Below are positions 8,192 to 16,149 of a stretch of DNA of 32,176 nt, one piece after another. The notes under the pieces are model-generated. The model was not told the DNA's origin and ran no database searches. It was given only the letters and a program-made list of their open reading frames with translations. The stretch is from contig NZ_CAJNBJ010000010.1 in the NCBI RefSeq assembly GCF_905220995.1, forward strand, positions 1 to 32,176, read 5' to 3'. This DNA is from Nitrospira defluvii. GTDB lineage: Bacteria > Nitrospirota > Nitrospiria > Nitrospirales > Nitrospiraceae. Position numbers and translations under genes: made by a program. The first letter of the stretch is position 1. Every line of letters begins with the position of its first letter.

Positions 8192-9700
8192 TCAGCTCGG
8201 TTTCTGTGTCGGTCGTTTTTCAATATCCGGGTTGTTATACCCGCCGCCCAACGATTCGATGAGATCGACCGCGGCCACTAGTTGGTCGCTCTCCAGCGCT
8301 CTCAAGGCATATTCCTGCTCCAGCACCGGATGCCGATGCAGCAACACTTCCCGGTCGTCGTCGAGACCGTTGACCAACCGCACCTTCGCCAGCCGCCAGT
8401 CCTCCCCGAGCGACGCCAACAGGCGCTTGTGAGAGGCCATCATCTCGCCGGTCGTCTGCCAGGCACTGAGGCTGTCCGCGACCTCTCGCATCGCGTCCAG
8501 CAAGGTGTCGTTGTACAGTTCCACAGCAGCGTCGTATTCCGCACGTTGTGCACCCAATTCCCCGCGGAGCCGGCCACCTTCGAACCAGGGCATGCGCAAC
8601 CCCGGGGCCAGTCCGTAGGCGAAACTCTGGCCGCTGAACAGAAAATTGGCCAGTTTGTCCGTCCCCTTCGCCAGCGTCAGCGCGTTGAACCCCACAAACC
8701 CGGTCAGATCGATCGTCGGGTAAAACTGCGTCTTGGCGACCTTCACGAGTCTCGACGCGGCGTGCGCCCGATAGAGGGCTGCAGCCAGATCCGGCCGATG
8801 CACCAGCAACCCCATGGACAGATGATCCGGCGCCGGAATCTGGCGTGGGACCGTGACCTGAGGTTTCGCAAAGAGATGCGCCGCCTCATCCGGCCCTTTG
8901 CCAGCCAGTCGCGCAAGGAGGTGGCGTTGTACGTCAAGTTGATCGCGAATGGCCGCCTGGCGTTTGAAGGCGGCTTCATAGTCCGCCACGGCGATTTTGA
9001 CTGGCTGGTCGTTGTCCAGCCCCAGTTGGAAACGGGTCTCCGCCAGCTTTTTCAGATCCCGACGGATCCCGACCATCGCCTTCACCACATTGAGCTGCTG
9101 TTGAAGCGCCTGCCCTCGAAAATAGGCGCGGGCAATACCGGTGGTCAGCCGAAGGCGAACCTCCGCCCGTTCCGCCTCTTCCGCGGCTGCATGGCCGAGT
9201 GCCGCCTCAAGCATCGCCCGGTTCTTGCCCCAGAAGTCGAACTCATACCGGAAGCTCAGCGGATTGATGATGCCGTACATGATCTTGATGCCCGCCACTT
9301 CCTGATTGAGTGCGGCGAACACCCCATGCTGGGAAATGCGTTCGTACGTGAGGGAGGCGTCCGCTTCCAGAAACGGCAGGAGCCTGGCCCCTTCTACCTT
9401 GACGAGCGATTGCGCTTGGCGCAGACGAGCCGAGGCTTGTTTGAGTCCGGGATTGTCCTTGAGGGCCCCGGTGATCAACTCGTTCAACTCCGGGCTACCG
9501 AACTGTTCCCACCAGCGATCCTCCGGCCATTGCTGCAGACGGCTCGTCACTTCGGACAATGTCTCGTGGATTTCGGGCGGCTCAAGATATTCGGCCGGCG
9601 CGTCGCCTTGCGGAATCCAGGCGCAGCTGCCGAAGAACAGCCCACAGCCGAGTCCAAGCGCAAGTCGCAGATGATCCGCCGCCGTGCGACAGGCTGTCAT
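8192..9700 (-). CDS. Outer-membrane efflux lipoprotein (TolC/NodT family)
   Basis: Outer-membrane channel of a tripartite exporter. It has 502 residues from the ATG at 9700. This start has a strong SD (GAGGAGG) and overlaps the upstream MFS stop as ATGA, implying translational coupling; longer versions reading upstream are rejected for that reason. The N-terminus is a lipoprotein signal with lipobox FGSC (Cys26). Two OEP repeats of long helices plus beta strands follow, for example PELNELITGALKDNPGLKQASARLRQAQ early and the related repeat around HRPDLAAALYRAHAASRLVKVAKTQFYP. Length is normal for the NodT subfamily. It lies between the EmrB-like MFS gene and the EmrA-like adaptor gene, so all three parts of one pump are present. 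The cargo cannot be determined. Confidence 0.9.
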   Translation of the reverse strand: MTACRTAADHLRLALGLGCGLFFGSCAWIPQGDAPAEYLEPPEIHETLSEVTSRLQQWPEDRWWEQFGSPELNELITGALKDNPGLKQASARLRQAQSLVKVEGARLLPFLEADASLTYERISQHGVFAALNQEVAGIKIMYGIINPLSFRYEFDFWGKNRAMLEAALGHAAAEEAERAEVRLRLTTGIARAYFRGQALQQQLNVVKAMVGIRRDLKKLAETRFQLGLDNDQPVKIAVADYEAAFKRQAAIRDQLDVQRHLLARLAGKGPDEAAHLFAKPQVTVPRQIPAPDHLSMGLLVHRPDLAAALYRAHAASRLVKVAKTQFYPTIDLTGFVGFNALTLAKGTDKLANFLFSGQSFAYGLAPGLRMPWFEGGRLRGELGAQRAEYDAAVELYNDTLLDAMREVADSLSAWQTTGEMMASHKRLLASLGEDWRLAKVRLVNGLDDDREVLLHRHPVLEQEYALRALESDQLVAAVDLIESLGGGYNNPDIEKRPTQKPS

Positions 9701-11295
9701 GGTACCTCCTCGAGCAATTCTTCCGCACGCATACGCCGGAGTTCCTCGGCCGGCGACATCGGCACCGGCAGATGCGTCGGATGGGCGAACCACACCAACA
9801 CTCCAAGCCCAATGAACAGAAAACTGGCGACGAGGAACGCATCATTCATACTGAGAATCGCCGCCTCCTGCTTGATGAGCAGCCCCAACTTCGCCTGTAC
9901 CTCGCCGGGCGTGAGCCCCGATGAACTCAACTTGGCGGTCAGTTGCCCAAGCGGATCGAAGGAGACCGACTGCCGCCCGCCGAAATGGTCGGCCAGGTGC
10001 AGCTGATGAAAATGCGCCCGCCGAAAAAACACGATGCCCTGAAACGTGATACCAAACGCACCGGCGGCGACACGTAACAGATTGGCTACCTCCGCCGCAC
10101 GCGTCATCAGCGGGCCGGACAGGCCATGCAGGGTCAGCACCGTGACCGGGGTGAAGAAGGACCCCAAAAAGATCCCCTCGACCACCATGGGCCAGAACAG
10201 TTCCTCGTATGAATGCGGATCGTCGAACAGGCCGATCCAATAGAAGGTCCAGGCGAAACCGAGACAGTTCAAGCAGACCAACCAGCGCGCATCGAGGTAC
10301 TTGCACAGGTAGTGCATCACGGCGATCGTGGGCGCCCCCAATAACACCAACGGGAGCAGCGCCAGGCCCGCCAGCTTCGAGGAATAGCCCAACAGCAATT
10401 GGATCTGGACGATCAGGAGCGACAGGAGCCCCTGGATCGAGAAAAACCCGAGCGTCAACCCGATGAGTCCGATGACGAAATTCCGGTGCTTGAAGAGATG
10501 AAGGTCCAGCGTCGGATGGCGTTCCCCGAGCTCCCAGATGATGAAGACCGGAAATGCAATGACCAGCACAAGAGCGACGGCCTGGAGGAACGGCGAGTCC
10601 AACCAGTCGAAGTCATTGCCCATGTTGAGCAGCGTCTGCAACCCGAGCAGCAACACCGCTAGCAGGAGGAATCCCACCAGATCGAAACGCGCATATCTGC
10701 GCCGAAATCCCCGGCCATACAAGAGCGCGCTCAGTGTCCCGACGATAATCAGCGTCAGCACGAAATCCAGATAGAACAGGGACCGCCAGCCCAGCATATA
10801 GGCGATGTAGCCGCCGACCGGCATGCCGATGGTGAAGGGCGTAATGCTGAACAGGCCCCAAACCGTCAGCGCGAGCGCCTTGAGGCGTTTGGGATATTCA
10901 TTGAGCAACATCGATTGTGCCAGCGGGATCGTGATGCCGCCGGCGATCCCCTGTACGATGCGGGCAGGGACGAATTGCGCGAGTGTCCGACTGTCGCCAC
11001 ACAGGTACGACGCCAGGCTGTACACCATGAAAGCGGCGATCATCAGGCGATACTCACCGAGCCGCCCCGAAAGATACCGTGCCAGGGGGAATCCCAGGGC
11101 AAGACCGACCATGAAGTCGGTTTGGGCCCAGGTGAGAAAGCTTGGCAACACCCCGCCGAGATCCCCGGACACATGCGGCAGGAGCGCGATATAGGAGCCG
11201 GCGTTGAAGAGCACGACGATGTGCGCCAAGCCGAGCACGGCATTGAAGAGCACGAAGCGCCATCCATGTAATCGCCTGAGATACACCGCTGCCAT
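9697..11295 (-). CDS. emrB: EmrB/QacA-family MFS efflux transporter (DHA2, 14 TM)
   Basis: Inner-membrane proton-coupled drug exporter of the DHA2 branch of the major facilitator superfamily. It has 532 residues, close to the usual 500-530, with about 14 hydrophobic segments. The family signature is visible in QTDFMVGLALGFPLARYLSGRLGEYRLM (TM2-loop-TM3 region) and VPARIVQGIAGGITIPLAQ (TM4 and following). The start at 11295 (MAAVYLRRLHGWRF) lies 24 nt after the FNT stop, with only a weak SD; the stop overlaps the outer-membrane gene by ATGA. This spacing argues for one operon FNT-emrB-OMF-emrA. Why an aromatic or drug-type exporter is co-transcribed with a nitrite/formate channel is not clear; export of a toxic by-product is speculation. 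Confidence 0.92.
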   Translation of the reverse strand: MAAVYLRRLHGWRFVLFNAVLGLAHIVVLFNAGSYIALLPHVSGDLGGVLPSFLTWAQTDFMVGLALGFPLARYLSGRLGEYRLMIAAFMVYSLASYLCGDSRTLAQFVPARIVQGIAGGITIPLAQSMLLNEYPKRLKALALTVWGLFSITPFTIGMPVGGYIAYMLGWRSLFYLDFVLTLIIVGTLSALLYGRGFRRRYARFDLVGFLLLAVLLLGLQTLLNMGNDFDWLDSPFLQAVALVLVIAFPVFIIWELGERHPTLDLHLFKHRNFVIGLIGLTLGFFSIQGLLSLLIVQIQLLLGYSSKLAGLALLPLVLLGAPTIAVMHYLCKYLDARWLVCLNCLGFAWTFYWIGLFDDPHSYEELFWPMVVEGIFLGSFFTPVTVLTLHGLSGPLMTRAAEVANLLRVAAGAFGITFQGIVFFRRAHFHQLHLADHFGGRQSVSFDPLGQLTAKLSSSGLTPGEVQAKLGLLIKQEAAILSMNDAFLVASFLFIGLGVLVWFAHPTHLPVPMSPAEELRRMRAEELLEEVP

Positions 11296-11319
11296 AAATG
11301 AGTGTCCTGCCGTTCTTGC

Positions 11320-12201
11320 CTAATACGAGGGTGAATAGCCCGGCTGGTCACGCCGCTGGTTCGCTGGCTGGACCGGAACCGCCGTCGGGACCGGTTGCGC
11401 CGTAGCCGGTGCGGTACCACGATGGGCCGTATAAATCGCTAATCCGGTAAACAGCATGCCGCCGACCAAATTCCCCAGCGTCACTGGAATCTGATTCCAC
11501 AACCACCAGGTGGAGATGCTGATATTGCCTCCCAGCATCATGCCGACCGGAATCAGAAACATGTTCACGACTGCATGCTCGAATCCTTGTGAAAAGAACA
11601 ACAGCGTCGGCCCCCAGATGGCGAGAATTTTCCCGGAAAAGGACGTCGACATGTAGGCAGCGACAACGGCGAGACTGACCATCCAGTTACAAAGCATCCC
11701 TTTGGTAAAGGCCGCGAGAAGGCCGGAGGAGCCGTGCGACACATAATAGTTGGTCTTCGCTTCGGCAACCGCAATGAGCTTGGTACCAATCGCATTGATA
11801 TGGGCATCTCCGGCGGTGGTCAGGGCAATCGCGAACAACCCCGCGTACAAGACGCTGCCCAGGAGATTGCCCAGGAAGACCCAACCCATGTTTGCCAGCA
11901 CATGAGGAAGGCCGGCGTTCTTCTGACCGTCGGCCACCGCCACGGGAAGAAGCGCGAAGCTGCCGGTAATGATCTCCGCTCCCAGCAAAATCGCCAACGC
12001 CAGGCCGAATGGGAAGAGCAGACTGCCGATGATCCAGTAACCCGTCTCGACAGCCACCGTCACGGCCATGCTGGTGCCGATCCCCAGATAGGCACCAGCC
12101 AACATCCCACGTAGCACCAATTGGCGAGGCGGCAAGCTCAGCTTCAATGCGCCCCCAGCCAACATGCTTTCCACCACGCCATATGGCTTCACGTAGTCCA
12201 T
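11320..12201 (-). CDS. Formate/nitrite transporter (FNT) family channel, probable nitrite transporter
   Basis: Pentameric inner-membrane channel family moving monovalent anions such as nitrite and formate (NirC, FocA). It has 293 residues from the ATG at 12201, 5 nt after AAGGAGG; an upstream in-frame extension lacks an SD. Six hydrophobic segments are visible. The diagnostic GFEHAVVNM motif places the conserved pore histidine at residue 209, and GAEIITGSFALLP matches the first FNT signature region. The C-terminus ends in a Pro/Gln-rich soluble tail of about 35 residues. In a nitrite oxidiser beside nxr genes, nitrite is the reasonable substrate, but NXR faces the periplasm, so the channel would serve assimilation or detoxification rather than supply NXR (inference). 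First gene of an apparent operon with the Emr-type pump, preceded by a good sigma-54 promoter match. Confidence 0.93.
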   Translation of the reverse strand: MDYVKPYGVVESMLAGGALKLSLPPRQLVLRGMLAGAYLGIGTSMAVTVAVETGYWIIGSLLFPFGLALAILLGAEIITGSFALLPVAVADGQKNAGLPHVLANMGWVFLGNLLGSVLYAGLFAIALTTAGDAHINAIGTKLIAVAEAKTNYYVSHGSSGLLAAFTKGMLCNWMVSLAVVAAYMSTSFSGKILAIWGPTLLFFSQGFEHAVVNMFLIPVGMMLGGNISISTWWLWNQIPVTLGNLVGGMLFTGLAIYTAHRGTAPATAQPVPTAVPVQPANQRRDQPGYSPSY

Positions 12202-12278
12202 CGTCGCCTCCTTGTTCGGCTCATCGATACTCGAATCACCTGCTCGTCCCTGTCCGTCAAGACCTCTGTCCCAGCTAG

Positions 12279-12294
12279 AGCAAGGCGCATGCCT
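12279..12294 (-). promoter_or_regulatory. Putative sigma-54 promoter of the FNT-Emr operon
   Basis: On the minus strand the site reads AGGCATGCGCCTTGCT. The invariant GG and GC are 10 nt apart and TTGC is complete, making it the best -24/-12 match I found in the window. It lies 78 nt upstream of the FNT start, giving a leader of about 67 nt. Confidence 0.6.
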
Positions 12295-12409
12295 CCTCGC
12301 GCTCCCCCACGAGGTGATGCGCCGATGCACAAGCAGGACAGACCGTCCGCTTCTCTGGCATGGCGTGTTTCGCCCCCGCGAGGCTGCATATGAACCTGCT
12401 CGTAGTCGG

Positions 12410-12442
12410 GCGAGATCGCACAGGCGCTCAGTGCGAAATCGC
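12410..12442. promoter_or_regulatory. Paired dyads, candidate enhancer for the FNT operon
   Basis: Two GCGA-N2-TCGC dyads (12410-12419 and 12433-12442) are spaced 23 bp centre to centre, about two helical turns. Together they form a larger inverted repeat with 10 of 12 matching positions per arm. They lie about 116 bp upstream of the FNT -24 element. This is the geometry of an NtrC-type enhancer, and the divergent operon encodes an NtrC-type regulator (inference). Confidence 0.45.
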
Positions 12443-12514
12443 TCATTCCTGGTTTTGCTCCCTGCATCACAGGAAGCTCAATGGCCTTGGCAAGAGAAGA
12501 GGGCGTGAAGCGGC

Positions 12515-14578
12515 ATGGGTGAACAACGCGCACAGGGGACCGAGAGCAGGCCTTTGCGAGGCGGCGATATTGCACAGACATGGCGGCACGGACTACGATA
12601 CCCTCGGAGATTGAGATCCGCCTTGAGTGACCTGTTAAGCAACCTCCCCATTGCCCGCAAGCTCTTCCTTGCGTCGGTCATCCCTGCGCTGACGGTGCTG
12701 CTCCTCAGTATCTTGACCTATCGCAGCGTGACGACCTTCTCCGACGATGAAGGCCAGCTGAACGACATCTACTACTCGCAACGTCTGGCATCGGAATACC
12801 TTCGGCTCGTGGTCGACCTTGAAACAGGATTCCGCGGTTTTGTGCTCACCAGCCAAGAACATTATCTGTTTCCCTATCGCACGGCCCAGGACCATGTACT
12901 GAACATCGGCCGCACACTGGAGGCGCAGGTTTCCCAGCAAGATGATCAACGCGCGCTCATCACCTCCGTGCAGCAACTCGTCAAACAGTTCATCCATGAA
13001 AAGGAGGCGCTGATCGACGCCGTGAAGGCCGAGCATACCGAGGAGGCGCGAGAGTATATCGAGGAAGGGAAAGGGCGCACGCTGATGTTGAAAATCCGGC
13101 AAGACATGGGCCGGTTCGAACACCTGACGCAAACGGCCTTGAATACCAAGCTGGCGAAAATCGCCCAAGATCGAGACGCCATGCTGATGACCATCCTCGG
13201 CGGCGGACTCTTCGCCCTGATCTGCATGGTGGCGGCCTTACACCTGATTGCCCACTCCATCACCACGCCGCTGGCGCGCTTGGCCTCCGCCGTCGTCACA
13301 TCCGACAGCAACCCGATCCCGCAAGTTCCCGTCATGACCAGAACGGATGAAATCGGCCATTTGTCGCGTGTGATGCGTGCGATGAGCGCGGCCATCGAAT
13401 CTCACATCGCCATGGTGCAACAATCGGAAGCGAACCTCCGCCAGCTCAACCAAGATCTGGCTGGATCCGAAGCCAAATACCGCAGCATCGTCGACCATGC
13501 CCCCTTCGGCATTTTCACTACACGCGGCATGACCCTCGTCTTCAGCAACCGCTACAACAGCCTGCTCGCGGGTCTCGATCCAGGCGAGGAGAAAGATCCT
13601 GAGGCGGTTCGCCGCGCCATCCACCCGGAAGACCGTGACCGGGTGATCGAGGAATTCGCCCAGGCAGTCGCGGAAGGGCAACCCTGCGAAATGGTATTCC
13701 GCTTTCTGCACGCCGACGGTACGGTCCGCAAGGTCTTGAGCCGGCGCATCCCGATTCGAGACCAGTCCGGAGAGGTCGTCATGTACCAGGGATTCAACGT
13801 GGACATCACGGCCCTCGATTTCATGCAAACGCGATTGCGTCGGGCCGAACGACTGGCCACCTTGGGACAGGTCGCCGCCGGCATCGCACATGAGATCAGA
13901 AACCCCCTCGTGGGAATCGGCTCGACCACCTCCCTCCTGCTCGACGACACCGCCGCCGATGACGCCCGACGCCCGGACCTCGAGGTCATCCTGCAAGAGA
14001 CCAAACGCCTCGACCGGATCGTCAATCAGATCATCGACTACGCGCGTCCCCGTGAGGTTGTGGCATTCGCCTTCGACATGGCACAGTTGGTGCACGAGGT
14101 CACAAAGGTGTTAGATGAGCCCCTTGCGAGGAAACAGGCAACGATCACGCTCTCGGCCCCGTCTCCACCCTATATGATCCAAGCCGACCGTGATCAATTC
14201 AAACAGGTGCTGCTCAACGTGATGCAAAATGCCGTCGAGGCCACGCCGGCCGGAGGGTCGATTACCGTGACCATGACCCCGCTCGCTCGCGGCCTCGAAC
14301 CAGGACTTGAAGTGGCGGTCACGGACGACGGACAGGGTATCAGCCCCTCCCACTTGCAACATGTGTTCGAGCCGTTCTTCACGAGCGGCAAGCCGCGCGG
14401 AACAGGATTGGGGTTGGCCATCTGCCGCAATATTCTCGATGCCCACGGCGGAGACATTGCCCTGGACAGCAAGCCGGGATGCGGCACCACGGTACGCATC
14501 TGGGCACCCTTACGACAACAACCGCAACGAATGCAGGAAGAAGAAACTCATGCAGGCCACGATCTACGTAACGGATGA
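12515..14578 (+). CDS. Membrane sensor histidine kinase, CHASE3-HAMP-PAS-HisKA-HATPase
   Basis: Sensor of a two-component system that phosphorylates the NtrC-type regulator encoded immediately after it. It has 687 residues from the ATG at 12515 (AGAGGG about 11 nt upstream). A TTG at 12623, giving a protein starting SDLLSNLPIARKL, is an alternative, since the first ~36 residues look non-conserved. Order: TM1 (50-68), periplasmic CHASE3-like helical domain (about 72-210, with YSQRLASEYLRLVVDLETG), TM2 (224-246), HAMP (247-298), PAS (about 318-435), HisKA with phospho-His459 in AHEIRNPL, and HATPase_c with N-box NVMQNAVEA and glycine motifs DDGQGIS and GTGLGLAI. The kinase core is of the NtrB/AtoS type. 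The signal is unknown. It overlaps the next gene by 29 nt, so the two are co-translated. Confidence 0.92.
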   Translation: MGEQRAQGTESRPLRGGDIAQTWRHGLRYPRRLRSALSDLLSNLPIARKLFLASVIPALTVLLLSILTYRSVTTFSDDEGQLNDIYYSQRLASEYLRLVVDLETGFRGFVLTSQEHYLFPYRTAQDHVLNIGRTLEAQVSQQDDQRALITSVQQLVKQFIHEKEALIDAVKAEHTEEAREYIEEGKGRTLMLKIRQDMGRFEHLTQTALNTKLAKIAQDRDAMLMTILGGGLFALICMVAALHLIAHSITTPLARLASAVVTSDSNPIPQVPVMTRTDEIGHLSRVMRAMSAAIESHIAMVQQSEANLRQLNQDLAGSEAKYRSIVDHAPFGIFTTRGMTLVFSNRYNSLLAGLDPGEEKDPEAVRRAIHPEDRDRVIEEFAQAVAEGQPCEMVFRFLHADGTVRKVLSRRIPIRDQSGEVVMYQGFNVDITALDFMQTRLRRAERLATLGQVAAGIAHEIRNPLVGIGSTTSLLLDDTAADDARRPDLEVILQETKRLDRIVNQIIDYARPREVVAFAFDMAQLVHEVTKVLDEPLARKQATITLSAPSPPYMIQADRDQFKQVLLNVMQNAVEATPAGGSITVTMTPLARGLEPGLEVAVTDDGQGISPSHLQHVFEPFFTSGKPRGTGLGLAICRNILDAHGGDIALDSKPGCGTTVRIWAPLRQQPQRMQEEETHAGHDLRNG

Positions 14579-15941
14579 TGAACCGGCCATTCGCTCCGCC
14601 ATCGTCAAACGTCTGTCTCGACGCAATCACACGGTGACCGGACTTGAGTCCGGGGAGGAATTAGTCCGGGCGGTGACGCAGCATCCGCCCGACCTGATCC
14701 TGCTGGACCTGAAGATGCCCGGCATGGGCGGCATCGAAGCACTCCGGCAAATCCGTCCGCTCGCGCCACAGACCCTCGTCATCATGCTGACGGCGTACGG
14801 AACGGTAGAAAACGCGGTCGAAGCGATGCGGTTGGGCGCCTATGATTTTCTGATCAAGTCCGTCGACCTGTCCGGCGTCGACCCCGTCGTCGATCGGGCC
14901 CTCGAATTTCTCGCCCTGCGTCACCGTGTTGAATTCGCGCTGGAAGATCAGAACAGCGCCTATGCGCTCTCGAACATTGAGGTGCGCAGCCCGGCCATGC
15001 AACTGCTCCTCGGTCAGGTGCGGGACGTGGCCCAGAATGCCAAGGCGACCGTCCTCCTCCAGGGCGAAACCGGGACCGGCAAAGAGTTTCTCGCACGAGT
15101 CATCCACTGTAACGGACCACGGGCAACCGGCCCGTTTGTCGCCGTCAATTGCACAGCTATTCCCAAAGAGTTGTTCGAGAGTGAGCTGTTCGGCTACGAG
15201 CGGGGAGCCTTCACCGGCGCCCACCAGCGCAAACGCGGGTTGCTTGAAAAGGCGGAGGGCGGCACCCTCTTTCTGGACGAGATCGGCGATTTGGATCCGG
15301 CCATGCAGGCGAAGCTCCTGCGCGTGCTCCAGGAGCGCACCTTCCGGCGACTGGGCGGCACCGAAGACCTGTCGGTTGATTTCCGTTTGATGACCGCCAC
15401 GAATCGCGATCTCAAAAAAGACACCGTGCGCGGCACGTTCCGCGAGGATCTCTTTTTCCGGCTGAACGTGGTGACATTCGAACTCCCGCCGCTGCGCGTA
15501 CGAACGGAGGACATCCTCCCCCTCTGCATGCAGGCGATGTTACGATTCGGCAAGGAATTCGGAAAAGACGTCCTCGACATTGAACCGGAGGCGCAGGAGC
15601 TGCTGCAACGATACAGCTACCCCGGGAACATCCGCGAGTTGCAGAATATCATCGAGCGCGCCATGATTCTGTGCCACGAGAAAACGCTGACCGCCGGCTG
15701 TCTCCCGCGAGAACTTCGCGATCAGGCCGCGCAAATCACCGTCGCCATGGCCCAAGGGGAACATCCCACATTGCGGATCGAAATGGTCTTGGGACAGCAG
15801 ACGTTGGCGGACATCGAGTCGGCGCTGATCGAGGAGGTCGTGCGTCTCTCCGATCACAACAAGACATTGGCCGCCAAGTATTTGGGTCTGACCCGTTTCG
15901 CCCTGGATCGCCGACTCAAGAAACAACTGGAGCAGGACTAG
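14550..15941 (+). CDS. NtrC-family sigma-54 response regulator (receiver-AAA+-Fis)
   Basis: Response regulator activating sigma-54 promoters after phosphorylation by the kinase encoded just upstream. It has 463 residues from the ATG at 14550, preceded by AGGAAGAAG and lying inside the kinase 3' end. The receiver domain has acidic pocket D9-D10 and phospho-acceptor D53 (LLDLKMPGMGG). The AAA+ domain has GETGTGKE, the GAFTGA sigma-54 loop (FGYERGAFTGAHQ) and LFLDEIGD. The C-terminal Fis-type HTH is DHNKTLAAKYLGLTRFALDR. Arginine finger and sensor regions look intact (YRYPGNIRELQN-like, actual SYPGNIRELQN). The stop codon TAG lies inside the left terminal repeat of a MITE-like element, so the present C-terminus may have been shaped by that insertion. 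A plausible target is the FNT operon. Confidence 0.93.
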   Translation: MQATIYVTDDEPAIRSAIVKRLSRRNHTVTGLESGEELVRAVTQHPPDLILLDLKMPGMGGIEALRQIRPLAPQTLVIMLTAYGTVENAVEAMRLGAYDFLIKSVDLSGVDPVVDRALEFLALRHRVEFALEDQNSAYALSNIEVRSPAMQLLLGQVRDVAQNAKATVLLQGETGTGKEFLARVIHCNGPRATGPFVAVNCTAIPKELFESELFGYERGAFTGAHQRKRGLLEKAEGGTLFLDEIGDLDPAMQAKLLRVLQERTFRRLGGTEDLSVDFRLMTATNRDLKKDTVRGTFREDLFFRLNVVTFELPPLRVRTEDILPLCMQAMLRFGKEFGKDVLDIEPEAQELLQRYSYPGNIRELQNIIERAMILCHEKTLTAGCLPRELRDQAAQITVAMAQGEHPTLRIEMVLGQQTLADIESALIEEVVRLSDHNKTLAAKYLGLTRFALDRRLKKQLEQD

Positions 15942-16134
15942 CCCGCAATATTCATGCGCGCTTCTGCTACAATCGCGGATTCGCAGCTGCGACTAGCCCG
16001 TCGGCGGGCGGCCTCACCGCTCGGTCGGTCGACATCCCGTTCAAGGATGCCTTCCTCCCTCACGGCTCCGTGCGCCCGTCTCGCTTTGCGACTCCGCAAT
16101 CTCGCGACGAACCGTCATGAATAATGCGGGCTAG
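15938..16134. mobile_element. MITE-like element with 19-bp terminal inverted repeats
   Basis: CTAGCCCGCAATATTCATG (15938-15956) recurs inverted as CATGAATAATGCGGGCTAG (16116-16134), with 18 of 19 positions matching. The ~197-bp unit encodes no evident protein. Inside are a further CTAGCCCG (15993-16000) followed by a short GCCCG/CGGGC hairpin. The left end supplies the stop codon of the preceding regulator gene. Size, terminal repeats and lack of coding capacity fit a non-autonomous transposable element or a dispersed palindromic repeat. No second copy was noticed in this window, so repetition in the genome is unproven. Confidence 0.6.
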
Positions 16135-16149
16135 CCTCCCAGACAACGC

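Larger units (their letters stand above)
12202..12514. other. Divergent control region between FNT operon and sensor kinase
   Basis: A 313-bp stretch without a convincing gene, between the minus-strand FNT operon and the plus-strand kinase. It contains a sigma-54 promoter candidate pointing at FNT and paired dyads about 116 bp further upstream. I could not identify a promoter for the kinase. Confidence 0.6.

Noticed and set aside
8282-10006. 574-codon plus-strand frame over the efflux genes
   Set aside because: It spans two real minus-strand genes with coupled start and stop signals and has no domain or ribosome-binding site of its own.
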